Positions 1 through 10,698 of a stretch of 64,000 nt of DNA are shown here, in pieces (positions within the stretch are counted from its first letter, which is position 1; every line of letters starts with the position of its first letter). The notes beneath the pieces are model-generated. The model was not told the origin of the DNA and did not search any database. It worked only from the letters and a program-made list of their open reading frames with translations. The stretch comes from VXYL01 sp965243175 (lineage in GTDB: Bacteria; Pseudomonadota; Gammaproteobacteria; Pseudomonadales; Azotimanducaceae). The stretch spans positions 4,092,001-4,156,000 of the forward strand of contig OZ251532.1 of assembly GCA_965243175.1 (NCBI GenBank), given 5' to 3'. The position numbers and the translations under genes were made by a program.

Positions 1-545
1 CGGTCGTCCGCCTCCTGATAGCGACGCAGTTGCGCGACCGCCTCGCCCTTCCAACCATCGCCAACGGTGGGGCTCTTGCACTCGATGACTACCAGTGGTA
101 GTCCGTTCACGAAGACAACGACGTCCGGCACGATGTCCTTCTTCGCGCCACGCACCCGGTATTGCCGCGTCACAATCCAGTCGTTGTGCTCCGGTTCATC
201 GAAGTCGAAGAATCGCACCGTGTGGCTCTTGCGCCCATCCCCGCGATCTTGCTCCAACGCAACGCCGTAGGTAAGCGAGGTGTAGACCGCTTGGTTGGCT
301 TCGGCGAGGCTGACTGCGGAGACTTGCGCGATCTTCCGAACCGCTTGGGCAACATTGGGATCGGATAGCCAAGGGTTCAGTCGTTTGAGGGCGGAGGCAA
401 GGCGGTTGTTGAGGACGGCTTCCTTGAGGCCCTCTCGCTGCCCTTCAAGGGTCTCAGGTGGGACGTAGGTGTACCCAAGGGCCTTGAGCAACCCGACCGC
501 AGGGTCTTCCGAGAGACCTTGCTCATTCCACGACAGATTGGACAT
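1..545 (-). CDS. hsdR: Type I restriction enzyme R subunit, N-terminal part (cut by window edge)
   Basis: Conceptual translation of the minus strand from the ATG at 545 gives about 181 residues that run open off the window start. They match the HsdR N-terminal nuclease domain. The PD-(D/E)XK core is visible as D141 and E155-C-K157 (residues VVIECKSP). HsdR is the ATP-dependent translocase and nuclease subunit; its helicase motors lie outside the window. The start lies 14 nt after the hsdS stop, with a weak AAGG site before it, so it is the third gene of hsdM-hsdS-hsdR. No frameshift is seen in the visible part. Confidence 0.9.
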   Translation of the reverse strand, partial: MSNLSWNEQGLSEDPAVGLLKALGYTYVPPETLEGQREGLKEAVLNNRLASALKRLNPWLSDPNVAQAVRKIAQVSAVSLAEANQAVYTSLTYGVALEQDRGDGRKSHTVRFFDFDEPEHNDWIVTRQYRVRGAKKDIVPDVVVFVNGLPLVVIECKSPTVGDGWKGEAVAQLRRYQEADD

Positions 546-559
546 CGTGCGAACTGCCT

Positions 560-1776
560 TCACTGTCGCGTGGCAACGCGAAGTTCCCCTGCCAGGAGGG
601 CCGACATCAGAGATCGCTTGGCAACTTGGGCCTGCCGAATCGTGGCTTCTGTCTGCTTCGTGAGGTCGTCTACGGCCGAAAGGACGCCGGCAATCTTCCG
701 CTGTTCTGCAAGCACGGGAAGAGGTACTCTTATGCGCTCGATATCGCCTCTCCGCAATCCAAACCGAGTAACTCCGTTTGCATACATCTGGAACTGCCTC
801 TTTGCTTCTTCAGTGCAGAGAGCGTAGTGGAGGTACTCTCCGTCTAGCACAGACTTCTGTGGGCGGAGGATTGCAAGATGGTAGCCACAAACCAAATTCT
901 TTACCGATCCTCGAATCACCGCGGGAACACCGATGTCTTTTGGCGTCTCGGAGTCCTTTGTAATAACTACATCGCCCGCATGTAGTTGACAGTTATTGAC
1001 CTCCCTCTCGGTAGCCGTGGCTTCCATGAACTCCATGCTATCGACAATGACTTCATTGTAGTACACATCTCGGTAGTTGCATAGCCGGACTGTTCTCTGT
1101 CCGGGCGTGATCAGCTTGTCGACACTGCTTAGCCGCAGGTCGACGACTTCCGACAATGCAGCCCAACGAATGTTGCAGTCGCGCCTCTGGACTAGCTCCT
1201 GTAGCAACCCACACTTGACAACCCGATACTGCTCCACGGCCTCACGGCTCTTCTCGATCACATCGTCCACCGCGGATAGAACCGCGGCAATCTCGCGTTG
1301 TTCCGACGCAGGGGGAAGATTGACTAAGAACTCGGATAGTTGTCTCCAAGAGGTCCTTGGCATCTTGGTGCCCGATGCAGTCGCTATCGCGTACTGGCGC
1401 AGGTGGTCCGACTGGGCGAGTTGGAGAAGGTAGGGGGTCTCGAGCCCGTCCCTGCCGAATATCGGCAGAATGTCAGTAGAACACAGTCCATCGAACGGGG
1501 CGACGGCTGCTTTCCTGAGATTAGGTCGGAGTTTTCCGAACAGCACGTCACCCTTGCGGAAGACAGTCTTCGCACTGACGGCACACCCGGCCACAGACCA
1601 ACCGAGAATCGCGGGCCATCCTTGCGCAAGGTGCTCAAGAGCGACATACCGGCGGCTGTCTGTCGCGTCTGGCTGGACTTTCTCGGTTCTCTGGTCAGCG
1701 CACTCGCCAAGCCGCCGCTGCGTCCAACCCTCTGGAATCTCGGCCTCAAGCGAAACAAGTTCTACCTCGTCGGTTC

Positions 1777-1780
<4 letters not shown>
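560..1780 (-). CDS. hsdS: Type I restriction-modification specificity subunit S
   Basis: A 406-residue HsdS with the usual two half-sites. Each half is a variable target recognition domain followed by a conserved coiled helix: the first ends near LPPASEQREIAAVLSAVDD, the second near LPVLAEQRKIAGVLSAVDD. The subunit sets the bipartite DNA target for both the methylase and the nuclease. The ATG overlaps the hsdM stop by 4 nt (ATGA), so translation is probably coupled. The target sequence cannot be read from the protein. Confidence 0.93.
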
Positions 1781-3609
<1,829 letters not shown>

Positions 3610-3639
3610 GGGAGGGCTTGGACCAGTGGAGTTGCTGTG

Positions 3640-3668
3640 AATATACCGTACACAAGTGTACGAATCAC
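3640..3668 (-). promoter_or_regulatory. Candidate hsdM promoter with a palindrome in the spacer
   Basis: On the minus strand a -10-like TATATT (3640-3645) sits 17 nt from a weak -35-like GTGATT (3663-3668). The spacer holds a 6+6 inverted repeat, GTACAC-TT-GTGTAC (3648-3661). A dyad between -35 and -10 is a typical repressor position. The predicted start point is about 22 nt before the GTG at 3609. This rests on sequence alone. Confidence 0.4.
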
Positions 3669-3753
3669 ACTGCCCTAAAGTGAGCAACCCTGAGCCTCGG
3701 GGTCTCGCGCCAGCCGCGAACGCCAATACCGTGGGGCAGGATCGCGTGGCAGC

Positions 3754-4740
3754 GTGTACGATACGTCGATGCGGCCACGCCACTTCTCCCGCTCGCCCCA
3801 GCGCCATCGTGAGGTCTGCGTCTGCACTGGCGTGACCGCTGGGTTCGTGCCTGGGGCGTTGGTCGCGATCGGGTCCTTTCTGAAGGCGCATCCGCGCTTC
3901 GAGGGGGAGGTCGTCGTCTTTCACGACGGGCTGCCGAGCAGGCTGCGGGATGTCCTCAAGGGCGCTTTCGGTGGGCTGCGGTTCGAGCGCGTCTCAGAGG
4001 AACTCGAACGCCGCTGCCAGGCGCTGGCGGACGCTTTCCCGCAATGGCGCGACCGGCTGCCGCGGTTCTTCACGCTCGAAGCGTTTCGCCTTGGCGGCTA
4101 CCGGAAGGTGCTCTACTGCGATGCCGATCTGCTCTTCCAAGGGCATGTCGATGCGTTGCTCGATGCGCCGGGCGAGCTCGCTTGCTGCGGCGACCGCGCC
4201 TACATCGCGGGCAAATGCCGAGACGCGGCGAGCTATCTGCCGATGCGGCGTGGGGAAGGCTGCTCTGCCGGCGTCATCGAGAAGCCCTTCAACAGCGGCC
4301 TGCTCGCCATCGACGGGGCGTTGCCGGGGCCACGCTGCCACGGCGAGCTTCTGGAGCTCGTGACGCCGTCGACCTGGCGCGGAGTGCGCGACGAACTCAT
4401 GGATCAGCTGGTGCTGAACCGCTACTTCGCCGGTCGCCAGACCATGTTCGATTCGAGCCACAACTATCTGCTCGGCACCGCGGACGCGCTGAAGAAGCGC
4501 CACGGGCTGGACATCGACGCGGCGCGGGTGCTGCACTTCAATCTGCCGTGCAAGCCGTGGATGGTAGAAACTTGGCTCGCTTGGAGCCTCGGCCATCCGC
4601 AGAAGGCGCTGGCGCTCGCGCCCGCTTTCGAGCGCTGGCAGGCGATGCTCCGGGAATGCGCCAAGGACGCCCTGCTGCGCGAAGTCTTCAGCCGTCGCAA
4701 GCGCGGGGCTGCGCTGGCGAAGACTCTCCATGCCCGCTAG
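3754..4740 (+). CDS. Family 8 glycosyltransferase
   Basis: A 328-residue GT-A fold glycosyltransferase of the GT8 type, which moves a sugar from a nucleotide-sugar donor with retention of configuration. The metal-binding DxD motif is seen as YCDADLLFQG near residue 122. The C-terminal HFNLPCKPW block resembles the conserved HFxxxxKPW of the family. No signal peptide or membrane span is seen, so it is probably cytoplasmic. The frame opens with GTG at 3754; an ATG at 3769 is equally possible. It overlaps the ABC exporter gene by 11 nt, which suggests a two-gene unit that builds and exports a surface glycan or glycolipid. Donor and acceptor are unknown. Confidence 0.85.
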   Translation: MYDTSMRPRHFSRSPQRHREVCVCTGVTAGFVPGALVAIGSFLKAHPRFEGEVVVFHDGLPSRLRDVLKGAFGGLRFERVSEELERRCQALADAFPQWRDRLPRFFTLEAFRLGGYRKVLYCDADLLFQGHVDALLDAPGELACCGDRAYIAGKCRDAASYLPMRRGEGCSAGVIEKPFNSGLLAIDGALPGPRCHGELLELVTPSTWRGVRDELMDQLVLNRYFAGRQTMFDSSHNYLLGTADALKKRHGLDIDAARVLHFNLPCKPWMVETWLAWSLGHPQKALALAPAFERWQAMLRECAKDALLREVFSRRKRGAALAKTLHAR

Positions 4741-6676
4741 TCGAACCAACCACGGCGATGGCGCGGCAGCCTCGCCGCCCTTGGAGCAGCCGGCCAACGG
4801 AACCACTTTGCGCGGCATCGGGGCTCTTGCGAAGGCGCTCTTCGACTACGCGCCGCGCCGCACCACGCTGGCGATTCTGCTGCTGCTGACCGCCGGAGTC
4901 ACCGAGGCGTTCGGCATCGTCATGCTCATTCCGCTGCTGCACGTGGTCGGCCTGGACGACGAGACGAGCGAAGGCAATCCAGTCGTGGAAACCATCGAGA
5001 ACGCTGCGAACGCGCTCGGCGTGGAGCTCAGCCTGGCCAACGTGCTGCTGCTCTTTCTGGCGTTGGCGGTCATTCGCGCCGTCGCCGCTTGGCAGCGCGA
5101 AGTCCTAGTCGCGACCATCCAACAAGGTTTCGTGGACTGGCTGCGCGGAAGACTCTACGCGGCGATGGCCGGCGCGAGGTGGGACTATCTCGTAAGCCAA
5201 CGGCAATCCGACGTCCAGCATGTGCTGTCCTCGACGTTGCAGCGCGTCGGCAACGGCGCGTTCAACGTCCTGCAAATGGGCGTCAGCGCGGTTCTGACGG
5301 CCGGGCAGTTGGCCGTGCTGATCGCGATTTCGCCAGCGATCTCCGTGCTCGCCTTGGCCACCGGGGGGGGGCTGTTCCTGATCTACCATCCGTTGACGCG
5401 GCGTTCCCGCGTCGTCGGCGAACAGCTCACGCAGGCGAATCGCGGCCTGTTCGGGCTGTCCTCGGACTTCATGACCGGCCTCAAGCTGGTGAAGGGGCAC
5501 GGCGCCGAATCGCACCACGTGGAACGCTATCGGCGGAACCTCCGCGAGGCGCGGGAGCGGCAGCTGGACTACCAGCGCATCTCGGCGCTTGCCGGGGCGT
5601 CGAGCGGCCTGTTCATGGCGGCGATTCTGAGCGGCATGGTCTGGTTCGCGGTCGCGCTCGACATGGCCTCGATGTCCGAACTCGCCGTGACGGCGCTGAT
5701 CTTCATGCGCGTCGTTCCTATTCTGTCCCGAGTGCAGGCCCAGTTCCGCGGCCTGGCGAACACCCTCCCCGCGTATGAATACGCCACGTCGATGTACGAG
5801 GGGCTGCGCCAAGCAGCGGAGCGCGCGAGGCCCGCCCCTCGCACGGACGAATCCGCGCAGCCAGTCGCCACCGTCTCGCCGAGCGCACAGATGCCGAAGA
5901 TGTCTTTGAAGACGGGCATTGCGCTGCGCCACGTCTCCTTCGCGTACACCGAAGGCGTCGATGTGCTGCGCGACTTGAGCTTGGACGTCAACGCCGATGA
6001 ACTGACCGTGGTGGCGGGGCCGTCCGGCGCTGGCAAGAGCACCCTGGCGGACGTCCTGCTCGGCCTGCTGGCGCCCACGATTGCATCGCCGGAATACAGC
6101 GCGAACGACGCGGAGAGCAACGGCTGGCCGGAACGAGGCGAGGTGCTGATCGACGGCCAGCCGCTGGTCGGGGACATGTTGCGCGCTTGGCGCAAATCGA
6201 TCGCCTACGCACCCCAGGAACCGTACCTGTTCCACGACACGATCCGCGCGAATCTGCTCTGGCCCCGCATCGAGCGTTCCGAGGACGAACTGTGGGACGT
6301 GCTGCGCCTGTGCGTCGCGGATGCCTTCGTGGCGGGGTTGCCGCAGGGCCTGGACACCACGGTGGGCGACCGCGGCAGCCTGCTCTCCGGCGGCGAACGG
6401 CAACGCATCGCGCTGGCCCGGGCGTTGCTGCGCCAGCCCGCGCTGCTGCTTCTCGACGAGGCGACCGGGCAGCTCGATGCGGGAACGGAGCGCCAAGTCG
6501 CCTCGATGCTGCGCTCGCTGCGCGGCCAAACCACGGTGGTCGCCATCGCCCACCGCCCCGGCCTGATGCAGGCCGCGGACCGCATCATCCTGCTGGAAGC
6601 GGGCCGCGTCGCCGGAATCGGCAATTGGCAGGAGCTTCGGCATCGCCTCGTGGCGCCGGCGCCGACCGACGACTAG
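4730..6676 (+). CDS. ABC exporter, fused membrane and ATPase domains
   Basis: A 648-residue type IV (MsbA-like) half-transporter. Hydrophobic spans in roughly residues 45-340 form the membrane domain. The nucleotide-binding domain follows, with Walker A GPSGAGKST near 430, signature LSGGERQRIALARAL near 552, Walker B LLLLDEATGQLD near 572 and an H-loop IAHRP. An insert of about 20 residues follows Walker A. The gene starts inside the glycosyltransferase gene (11-nt overlap), so the cargo is probably a glycosylated lipid or polysaccharide intermediate; that is inference from context. Half-transporters of this type act as homodimers in the inner membrane. Confidence 0.92.
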   Translation: MPASRTNHGDGAAASPPLEQPANGTTLRGIGALAKALFDYAPRRTTLAILLLLTAGVTEAFGIVMLIPLLHVVGLDDETSEGNPVVETIENAANALGVELSLANVLLLFLALAVIRAVAAWQREVLVATIQQGFVDWLRGRLYAAMAGARWDYLVSQRQSDVQHVLSSTLQRVGNGAFNVLQMGVSAVLTAGQLAVLIAISPAISVLALATGGGLFLIYHPLTRRSRVVGEQLTQANRGLFGLSSDFMTGLKLVKGHGAESHHVERYRRNLREARERQLDYQRISALAGASSGLFMAAILSGMVWFAVALDMASMSELAVTALIFMRVVPILSRVQAQFRGLANTLPAYEYATSMYEGLRQAAERARPAPRTDESAQPVATVSPSAQMPKMSLKTGIALRHVSFAYTEGVDVLRDLSLDVNADELTVVAGPSGAGKSTLADVLLGLLAPTIASPEYSANDAESNGWPERGEVLIDGQPLVGDMLRAWRKSIAYAPQEPYLFHDTIRANLLWPRIERSEDELWDVLRLCVADAFVAGLPQGLDTTVGDRGSLLSGGERQRIALARALLRQPALLLLDEATGQLDAGTERQVASMLRSLRGQTTVVAIAHRPGLMQAADRIILLEAGRVAGIGNWQELRHRLVAPAPTDD

Positions 6677-7081
6677 ACCTCGCTTCCAAGCCACGGCGAC
6701 ACGGACAGCGCGTTCGTCCTTTCCGGCATGGCCTTGGAAGCGGCGCGATGCCCCGTGCGGCTCTGTTGCGGCTTCTTAGCAGGTAGCGCGGCTTGCTCAA
6801 ACGCGGCTGGTGCCAGTTCCGCGTACGGCGGCGATGCCTCCACGGAGGCAGGGTCATGAGGACGTGCGACCAATCTTGCCGGAGCGAGAGACAAGGGCAC
6901 ATTGGCGAACAGGAGGTATCCCCCGGTGCAGTGGTTCGGGCGACCTCGGAGACGCAAGTGCGCCTAGACGGGACGGATATCTTGCATCTCGCACACGCAT
7001 CGACAGTCCGCCGGGCCCAACCGTGCGCGGCCTCCGGCAACTCGCCGCCGACAGCGGCGTCAAGGTGGGGGCGCGGCTTGA
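6677..7081. other. Intergenic stretch without a convincing gene
   Basis: Several overlapping open frames exist on both strands, for example minus-strand 6673-6957. None shows a recognisable domain, a good ribosome binding site or a clear codon bias. A plus-strand frame ends at 7085 and overlaps the hicA start by ATGA, so a decayed upstream partner gene is possible, but the translation does not resemble a HicB protein. Confidence 0.4.
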
Positions 7082-7288
7082 ATGAAGGTGCGCGATGTGA
7101 TCCGCGTGTTGAAAGACGAGGGCTCTCGTCTTGTCCGTCGGAAGGGAAGCCATCGCCAGTTCGTGGGCTTCGTCGACGGTCAACGCATGTTGGTGACGGT
7201 GGCGGGCAAGGAAGGTGACGACATCAAGCCTGGCACCTTGACGGCCATCAGGCGGCAATCCGGGTTGCCCCGCAAGCTGTTCCGCTAA
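7082..7288 (+). CDS. hicA: HicA-family mRNA interferase toxin
   Basis: A 67-residue protein with the complete HicA double-stranded-RNA-binding-like fold. It begins MKVRDVIRVLKDEG, carries the conserved KGSHRQF block with the catalytic histidine, and ends with DDIKPGTLTAIRRQSGL, all typical of the family. HicA toxins cleave mRNA and are normally held by a HicB antitoxin encoded on the same strand. No HicB follows or clearly precedes it here. The only HicB-like gene nearby is convergent and overlaps the hicA end by 4 nt. A GGTGGGGGCG stretch precedes the ATG. Confidence 0.88.
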   Translation: MKVRDVIRVLKDEGSRLVRRKGSHRQFVGFVDGQRMLVTVAGKEGDDIKPGTLTAIRRQSGLPRKLFR

Positions 7289-7590
7289 GGGTGAGCAGGC
7301 ATCTGCGATTGGAAGATGAACGCCTCTGGGCGGCCACGATCCCTCCGCAAGGCGCTGAGCCAAGTCAGTGTCGCCAGCTTCGCTCGCGTGTGCCAAGGGG
7401 CGCGGCGCGACAGGAAGCCGCCCTGCTCAGCGGCCGGCAAGGTTGCTACGGTCTCAAGATACAGGTCGACAGCGGTACGGAGGGATGCTCGCACTTCCCG
7501 CTCCGAGTTGCCGCACACGGCAACATTCACGTCAACGCAAATGGCCTCCCAAGAGGCCCCGCTCCCGTATGCATAGCACTTTAGCTCCAT
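7285..7590 (-). CDS. HicB-like antitoxin-family protein
   Basis: A 101-residue protein from the ATG at 7590. The opening MELKCYAYGSGASWEAICVD, the central block EREVRASLRTAVDLYLETV and the later RRAPWHTRAKL resemble the HicB/DUF1902-like family, whose members have a small partly degraded RNase H fold. No C-terminal DNA-binding domain of the usual HicB kind is obvious. It runs tail-to-tail with hicA and overlaps it by 4 nt, which is unlike a standard hicAB operon. It may be an antitoxin captured in reverse, or an unrelated HicB-like protein. Confidence 0.65.
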   Translation of the reverse strand: MELKCYAYGSGASWEAICVDVNVAVCGNSEREVRASLRTAVDLYLETVATLPAAEQGGFLSRRAPWHTRAKLATLTWLSALRRDRGRPEAFIFQSQMPAHP

Positions 7591-7680
7591 GGTGCAGTTC
7601 AACCTCCGATTTGCCCACAGGGCGTGCGGCACCTGGCGGCACAAGCGTTGGGGTCCCTACGATCGGCCTTGGGCTAGGCG

Positions 7681-7989
7681 TTGTCAACACGACTTAGGCA
7701 ACCTGTACGCCCAAGGCGAAGGCGTACTGAAGGACGTTAGCCAAGCCATGGTCTGGTTCCGCAAGGCCGCCGACAAGGACTCGCGGCGGCACAGCATGAT
7801 TTGAGCCTTCTGCACGCAGAGGGCGAGGGTGTTCCCTTGGACCTAGTCCAAGCTCATGCTTGGTCCAATCTGGCGACCATGGGAGGATCCGAGGATGCCG
7901 GACGCTACGTTACTGCCTTGCAGGAGCGCATGACTCGTACGCAGATCGACGTCGCACAGAGACTCAGCCGCGAGCTGGCCGATCGATGA
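7681..7989 (+). pseudogene. Sel1-repeat protein remnant, frameshifted
   Basis: Two Sel1-like repeats are readable: HDLGNLYAQGEGVLKDVSQA in frame 2 and HDLSLLHAEGEGVPLDLVQA in frame 1. The switch falls at about 7778-7790, where a one-base change breaks the frame. The C-terminus (YVTALQERMTRTQIDVAQRL) looks intact to the stop at 7989. Upstream of the first repeat the translation is no longer Sel1-like, so the gene also lacks its 5' part. Sel1 repeats are short helical pairs that mediate protein contacts. Confidence 0.7.
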
Positions 7990-8028
7990 GATCGTCTGGA
8001 AATCCTCTGTTGGCCGAGTCGCAAGCGA

Positions 8029-8706
8029 TCAACGCACGGCTTTCGCCAGAACTTTGCGGAATGTCAAGGAGATGCGGCGGTTGCGGAGGCGTCGGTTGCT
8101 GGTTGCGTTGAGGGGTGGGTCGCTTTTTCGAACTCCTATCTCGTGCTTCCACTTCCATCTTGCGTCGCCGTTCATGACGGCTACGCTGCCGCGTTCGAGT
8201 AGCCAAGGCACTGCGGCTCTCGTGCTCTTGCGGCCGGGCGGGTGGAAGCTCATCTCCCAGGATTCGAGGAGGCTGATCGTGGCGATGCCGTCGGCGAAAC
8301 TGCTCTTTGCGTCGACGTGGGCGCTGATGCCTTGGTCGGCGTTGTATTCGTTGACGATCACCTGATCCGGCATCTGCGGGACGAGCTTGCTGTCGTAGAG
8401 GCGATGGGCAAGTTCAAGGAGTTTCGGCGGCAGATCGCCGAGGCGCATCGACGAATCCACCTGGTGGTTTCTGTACTCGTAGCGCCAGCCGTAGTGCTGA
8501 ACGCGCCTTCTCAGCTCGTTGCTCCACTCCTGCGCGTCGATCCACTCGACGAGGCGTCGTTCGTGTTCTTCCTCTAGGAAGTTGGGTCTGTAGACCAATC
8601 CTGGGACGTCGGGCCCGGCGGACTCGGACCGCAGATCGTTCCAAGCTCGGTCAACGGCCTCGACGTCCTGTACGGCCTCTAGCCATTCGGGCAACTCTAC
8701 GGCCAC
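8029..8706 (-). CDS. AlkB-family 2-oxoglutarate/Fe(II) dioxygenase
   Basis: From the GTG at 8706 (AAGGAG six bases upstream) this is a 225-residue AlkB-type enzyme. Iron ligands are H130-x-D132 (ISAHVDAKSSF) and H188 (WKWKHEI). The 2-oxoglutarate arginines appear as R211 and R217 (RRISLTFRK). The nucleotide-lid region HYGWRYEYRN recalls ALKBH8-like members. Such enzymes repair alkylated bases or hydroxylate tRNA or protein targets. The ATG at 8769 is rejected as start because the codons between are occupied by a promoter and LexA box. The SOS site points to a DNA-repair role. Confidence 0.88.
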   Translation of the reverse strand: MAVELPEWLEAVQDVEAVDRAWNDLRSESAGPDVPGLVYRPNFLEEEHERRLVEWIDAQEWSNELRRRVQHYGWRYEYRNHQVDSSMRLGDLPPKLLELAHRLYDSKLVPQMPDQVIVNEYNADQGISAHVDAKSSFADGIATISLLESWEMSFHPPGRKSTRAAVPWLLERGSVAVMNGDARWKWKHEIGVRKSDPPLNATSNRRLRNRRISLTFRKVLAKAVR

Positions 8707-8739
8707 GGGATGCTCCTTCGTTTTCGTGCGACTCCACGA

Positions 8740-8769
8740 TACTGTATGCGAATACAGACCTTCGTGCAA
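8740..8769 (-). promoter_or_regulatory. LexA (SOS) box overlapping the promoter of the AlkB homologue
   Basis: The 16-base dyad CTGTATGCGAATACAG (8742-8757) fits the gammaproteobacterial LexA consensus CTGT-N8-ACAG, with T and A flanks also matching. On the minus strand a -10 TACAGT (8741-8746) lies inside the box and a -35 TTGCAC (8764-8769) is exactly 17 nt upstream. The start point would fall near 8734, giving a leader of about 28 nt to the GTG at 8706. Confidence 0.75.
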
Positions 8770-8778
8770 CCCCGCCGG

Positions 8779-9190
8779 CTAGACGTAGTGCAGCCAGTGC
8801 TCGAACTCCGGCTCTTCGCCACGTACCACCGCGAAGCACTTGTCGCGCAGGCGTTCCGTCATCCACTTCCACCGAGGGGATGAGGGCGCTGATCTTCACC
8901 GACTTGGCCTGGGTTGCGGCGCACGGTTTCAGTGCAGGCTTCCACCAGCTGGTCGGCGCCGTAGCCGAGCGGCAAGCCGACCGGCGGCAGGTTCGCAGCA
9001 GGCGCAGCACGTGGTCGCGGACGCGGAACATGGCGGCTCCCCGCTTCGCGGCGTGGACGCTCAGGTAGTCGAACGCGAGGGCGCCGCGTTGCAGGCTCTG
9101 GGCAAGCACATGCACCGTCGCGTCCTGCCAAGGGACGAACTCGCCATCGCGGAGCCCGTACAGCCTTGCGGAAGAGCCGATGTCGGCCAT
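8779..9190 (-). pseudogene. Class IV (branched-chain type) aminotransferase remnant, internally deleted
   Basis: The 5' part encodes a clear class IV aminotransferase N-terminus (LYGLRDGEFVPWQDATVHVL then FRVRDHVLRLLRTC). A frame change follows and LGYGADQLVEACTETVRRNP continues in another frame. The 3' end reads MTERLRDKCFAVVRGEEPEF in a third frame, up to the stop at 8779, which is the typical IlvE-like C-terminus. Only about 410 bp remain of a gene near 900 bp, so the centre with the PLP lysine is lost. It is non-functional. Confidence 0.75.
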
Positions 9191-9258
9191 AGTATTGTCA
9201 GCAGGTACTGCACGAACGGGCTTCGCGGGTCCGCCGCGCACCAGCCGATGGAGGTCTC

Positions 9259-9951
9259 GTGTACTCGAAGCGGTTTCCGATGCTTGAACGCTGGCGCTTG
9301 CGAGCCGGCTGCGGCGTGATCCTCGCGGTGCTCCTTGGCGGCTGCGGGGTGCAGTCCACGGTGCAGGAGGTGCGTCAGGCGCAGACGGATCTGGGCGACC
9401 ACTCCATCGTCATCCTCTCCCGCAAGCACAAGACGCAAGGCGAGACGGAGGACGATTTCGTCGCCTGCGTGAGCGAGAGCGTCAACTCCGGGACGAGCCC
9501 GCTGCCGGTGTTGAGCGAGCAGGAGTTCGTCGACGCCACCTTCCCCTGGTTCGAGCCGCGCACGGCGCCGATCACGATGGGCGACCTGGCCGACGTCATC
9601 AACCGCCCGCTGATCGCCGAGCGCATCCAGCAGATCGGCGTCCGCTATCTGGTGTGGATCGAAGGCACCACGCAGCGTTCGGACGAAGGCGGCAGCCTGC
9701 AATGCACCGTGGTCACCGGCGGAATTCCGGCCTGCTTCGGCTTCCTCTCCTGGGAGAACGGCGCCAACTACGAGGCATCGGTGTGGGACGTCCACAGGGG
9801 CATGAGCGTCGGCACGCTGAGTTCGGAAGCGTCGGGCACCAGCTTCGTGCCGGCGGTGGTGGTTCCGGTGCCGTTCATCGCCCGCGTCCGCCAGAAGGCC
9901 TGCGCGAACCTCTCCGACCAGATCAAGGGATTCCTCGGCCCGACCGCGTGA
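9259..9951 (+). CDS. Putative lipoprotein of unknown function
   Basis: A 230-residue protein with an N-terminal signal and lipobox (AVLLGGCG), so it is probably lipid-anchored in the envelope. The body contains blocks such as LSEQEFVDATFPWFEPRTAP and RYLVWIEGTTQR, plus three later cysteines that could form disulphides. I do not recognise the family. Its stop overlaps the GTG of the next lipoprotein gene (GTGA), so the two are co-transcribed and probably act together. Confidence 0.75.
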   Translation: MYSKRFPMLERWRLRAGCGVILAVLLGGCGVQSTVQEVRQAQTDLGDHSIVILSRKHKTQGETEDDFVACVSESVNSGTSPLPVLSEQEFVDATFPWFEPRTAPITMGDLADVINRPLIAERIQQIGVRYLVWIEGTTQRSDEGGSLQCTVVTGGIPACFGFLSWENGANYEASVWDVHRGMSVGTLSSEASGTSFVPAVVVPVPFIARVRQKACANLSDQIKGFLGPTA

Positions 9952-10688
9952 ACGGACCGCACCCCATCAAGAACCAACGCCCAGCGCATGGTCGCCGCTG
10001 GCGAACGCTCGCCTTCGCGTCAGTGCTCGTGCTGCTCGCCGGCTGCAAGGGGGGCGCGACGGTCACGGTGGACATCGACGTGCCACGGCCGCTGGTGGAA
10101 CCGCTCGACGTGGCGATGGGCGTCTACTTCGACGGCACGCTGCGCAGCTACATCCACCGCGAGGAACTCGAAGACCACGGCTCGTACAGCATCGACATCG
10201 GCGCATCCCAAGCGCCCGTCTTCGCCCGCGTCTTCGACGCCATGTTCGACTCGGTGGTCGAGGTGTCCGCCGAGCCGCCGGATTCCGAAGGTGGCGCGGA
10301 AGCCGAGCAGCAATCCGGCGCCCAGCCGACAGCCGCCGCGCCGTCCTTCGTCGGCATCGTCCCCGGCAGCGTCGACGGCATCCTGGCGCCGAGCATCGAG
10401 GAGGTGCAGTTCGCGATTCCGGACCAAACCGGCGGCGAGTTCTTCGAGGTGTGGATCCGCTATCGAATCCGCATCTACGACACGAATGGCGCCACCCTCG
10501 CCGAGTGGCCGCTCATCGGCTACGGCAAGGCGAACGAGCGCAACTACGGCAGCATCGACCAGAAGGCGGCCGGCCTGAACGAAGCCACCATCTGGGCGCT
10601 GCGGGATGCAGCGGCGCTGCTTTCGTTCCAGTTCCGCAACCAGGCCGAAGTGCAGGACTGGCTCGCCGCCGTGCAGGCCCCGCCTTAG
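9948..10688 (+). CDS. Putative lipoprotein of unknown function, partner of the preceding gene
   Basis: The GTG at 9948 overlaps the previous stop by 4 nt. The protein is 246 aa, with a signal sequence and lipobox (LVLLAGCKG). A middle linker rich in Glu, Ala and Pro (PPDSEGGAEAEQQSGAQPTA) separates two beta-rich parts; the second contains FFEVWIRYRIRIYDTNG and ends with a helical AALLSFQFRNQAEVQDW. I cannot name a family. The opening TVTVDIDVPRPLVEPLDVAMG resembles the start of outer-membrane assembly lipoproteins only loosely. Confidence 0.72.
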   Translation: MNGPHPIKNQRPAHGRRWRTLAFASVLVLLAGCKGGATVTVDIDVPRPLVEPLDVAMGVYFDGTLRSYIHREELEDHGSYSIDIGASQAPVFARVFDAMFDSVVEVSAEPPDSEGGAEAEQQSGAQPTAAAPSFVGIVPGSVDGILAPSIEEVQFAIPDQTGGEFFEVWIRYRIRIYDTNGATLAEWPLIGYGKANERNYGSIDQKAAGLNEATIWALRDAAALLSFQFRNQAEVQDWLAAVQAPP

Positions 10689-10698
10689 CCGAGCGACC

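Noticed and set aside
7801..7989. Independent small gene starting at TTG 7801
   Set aside because: The frame continues a Sel1 repeat from the preceding frame, so it is the second half of a frameshifted gene.
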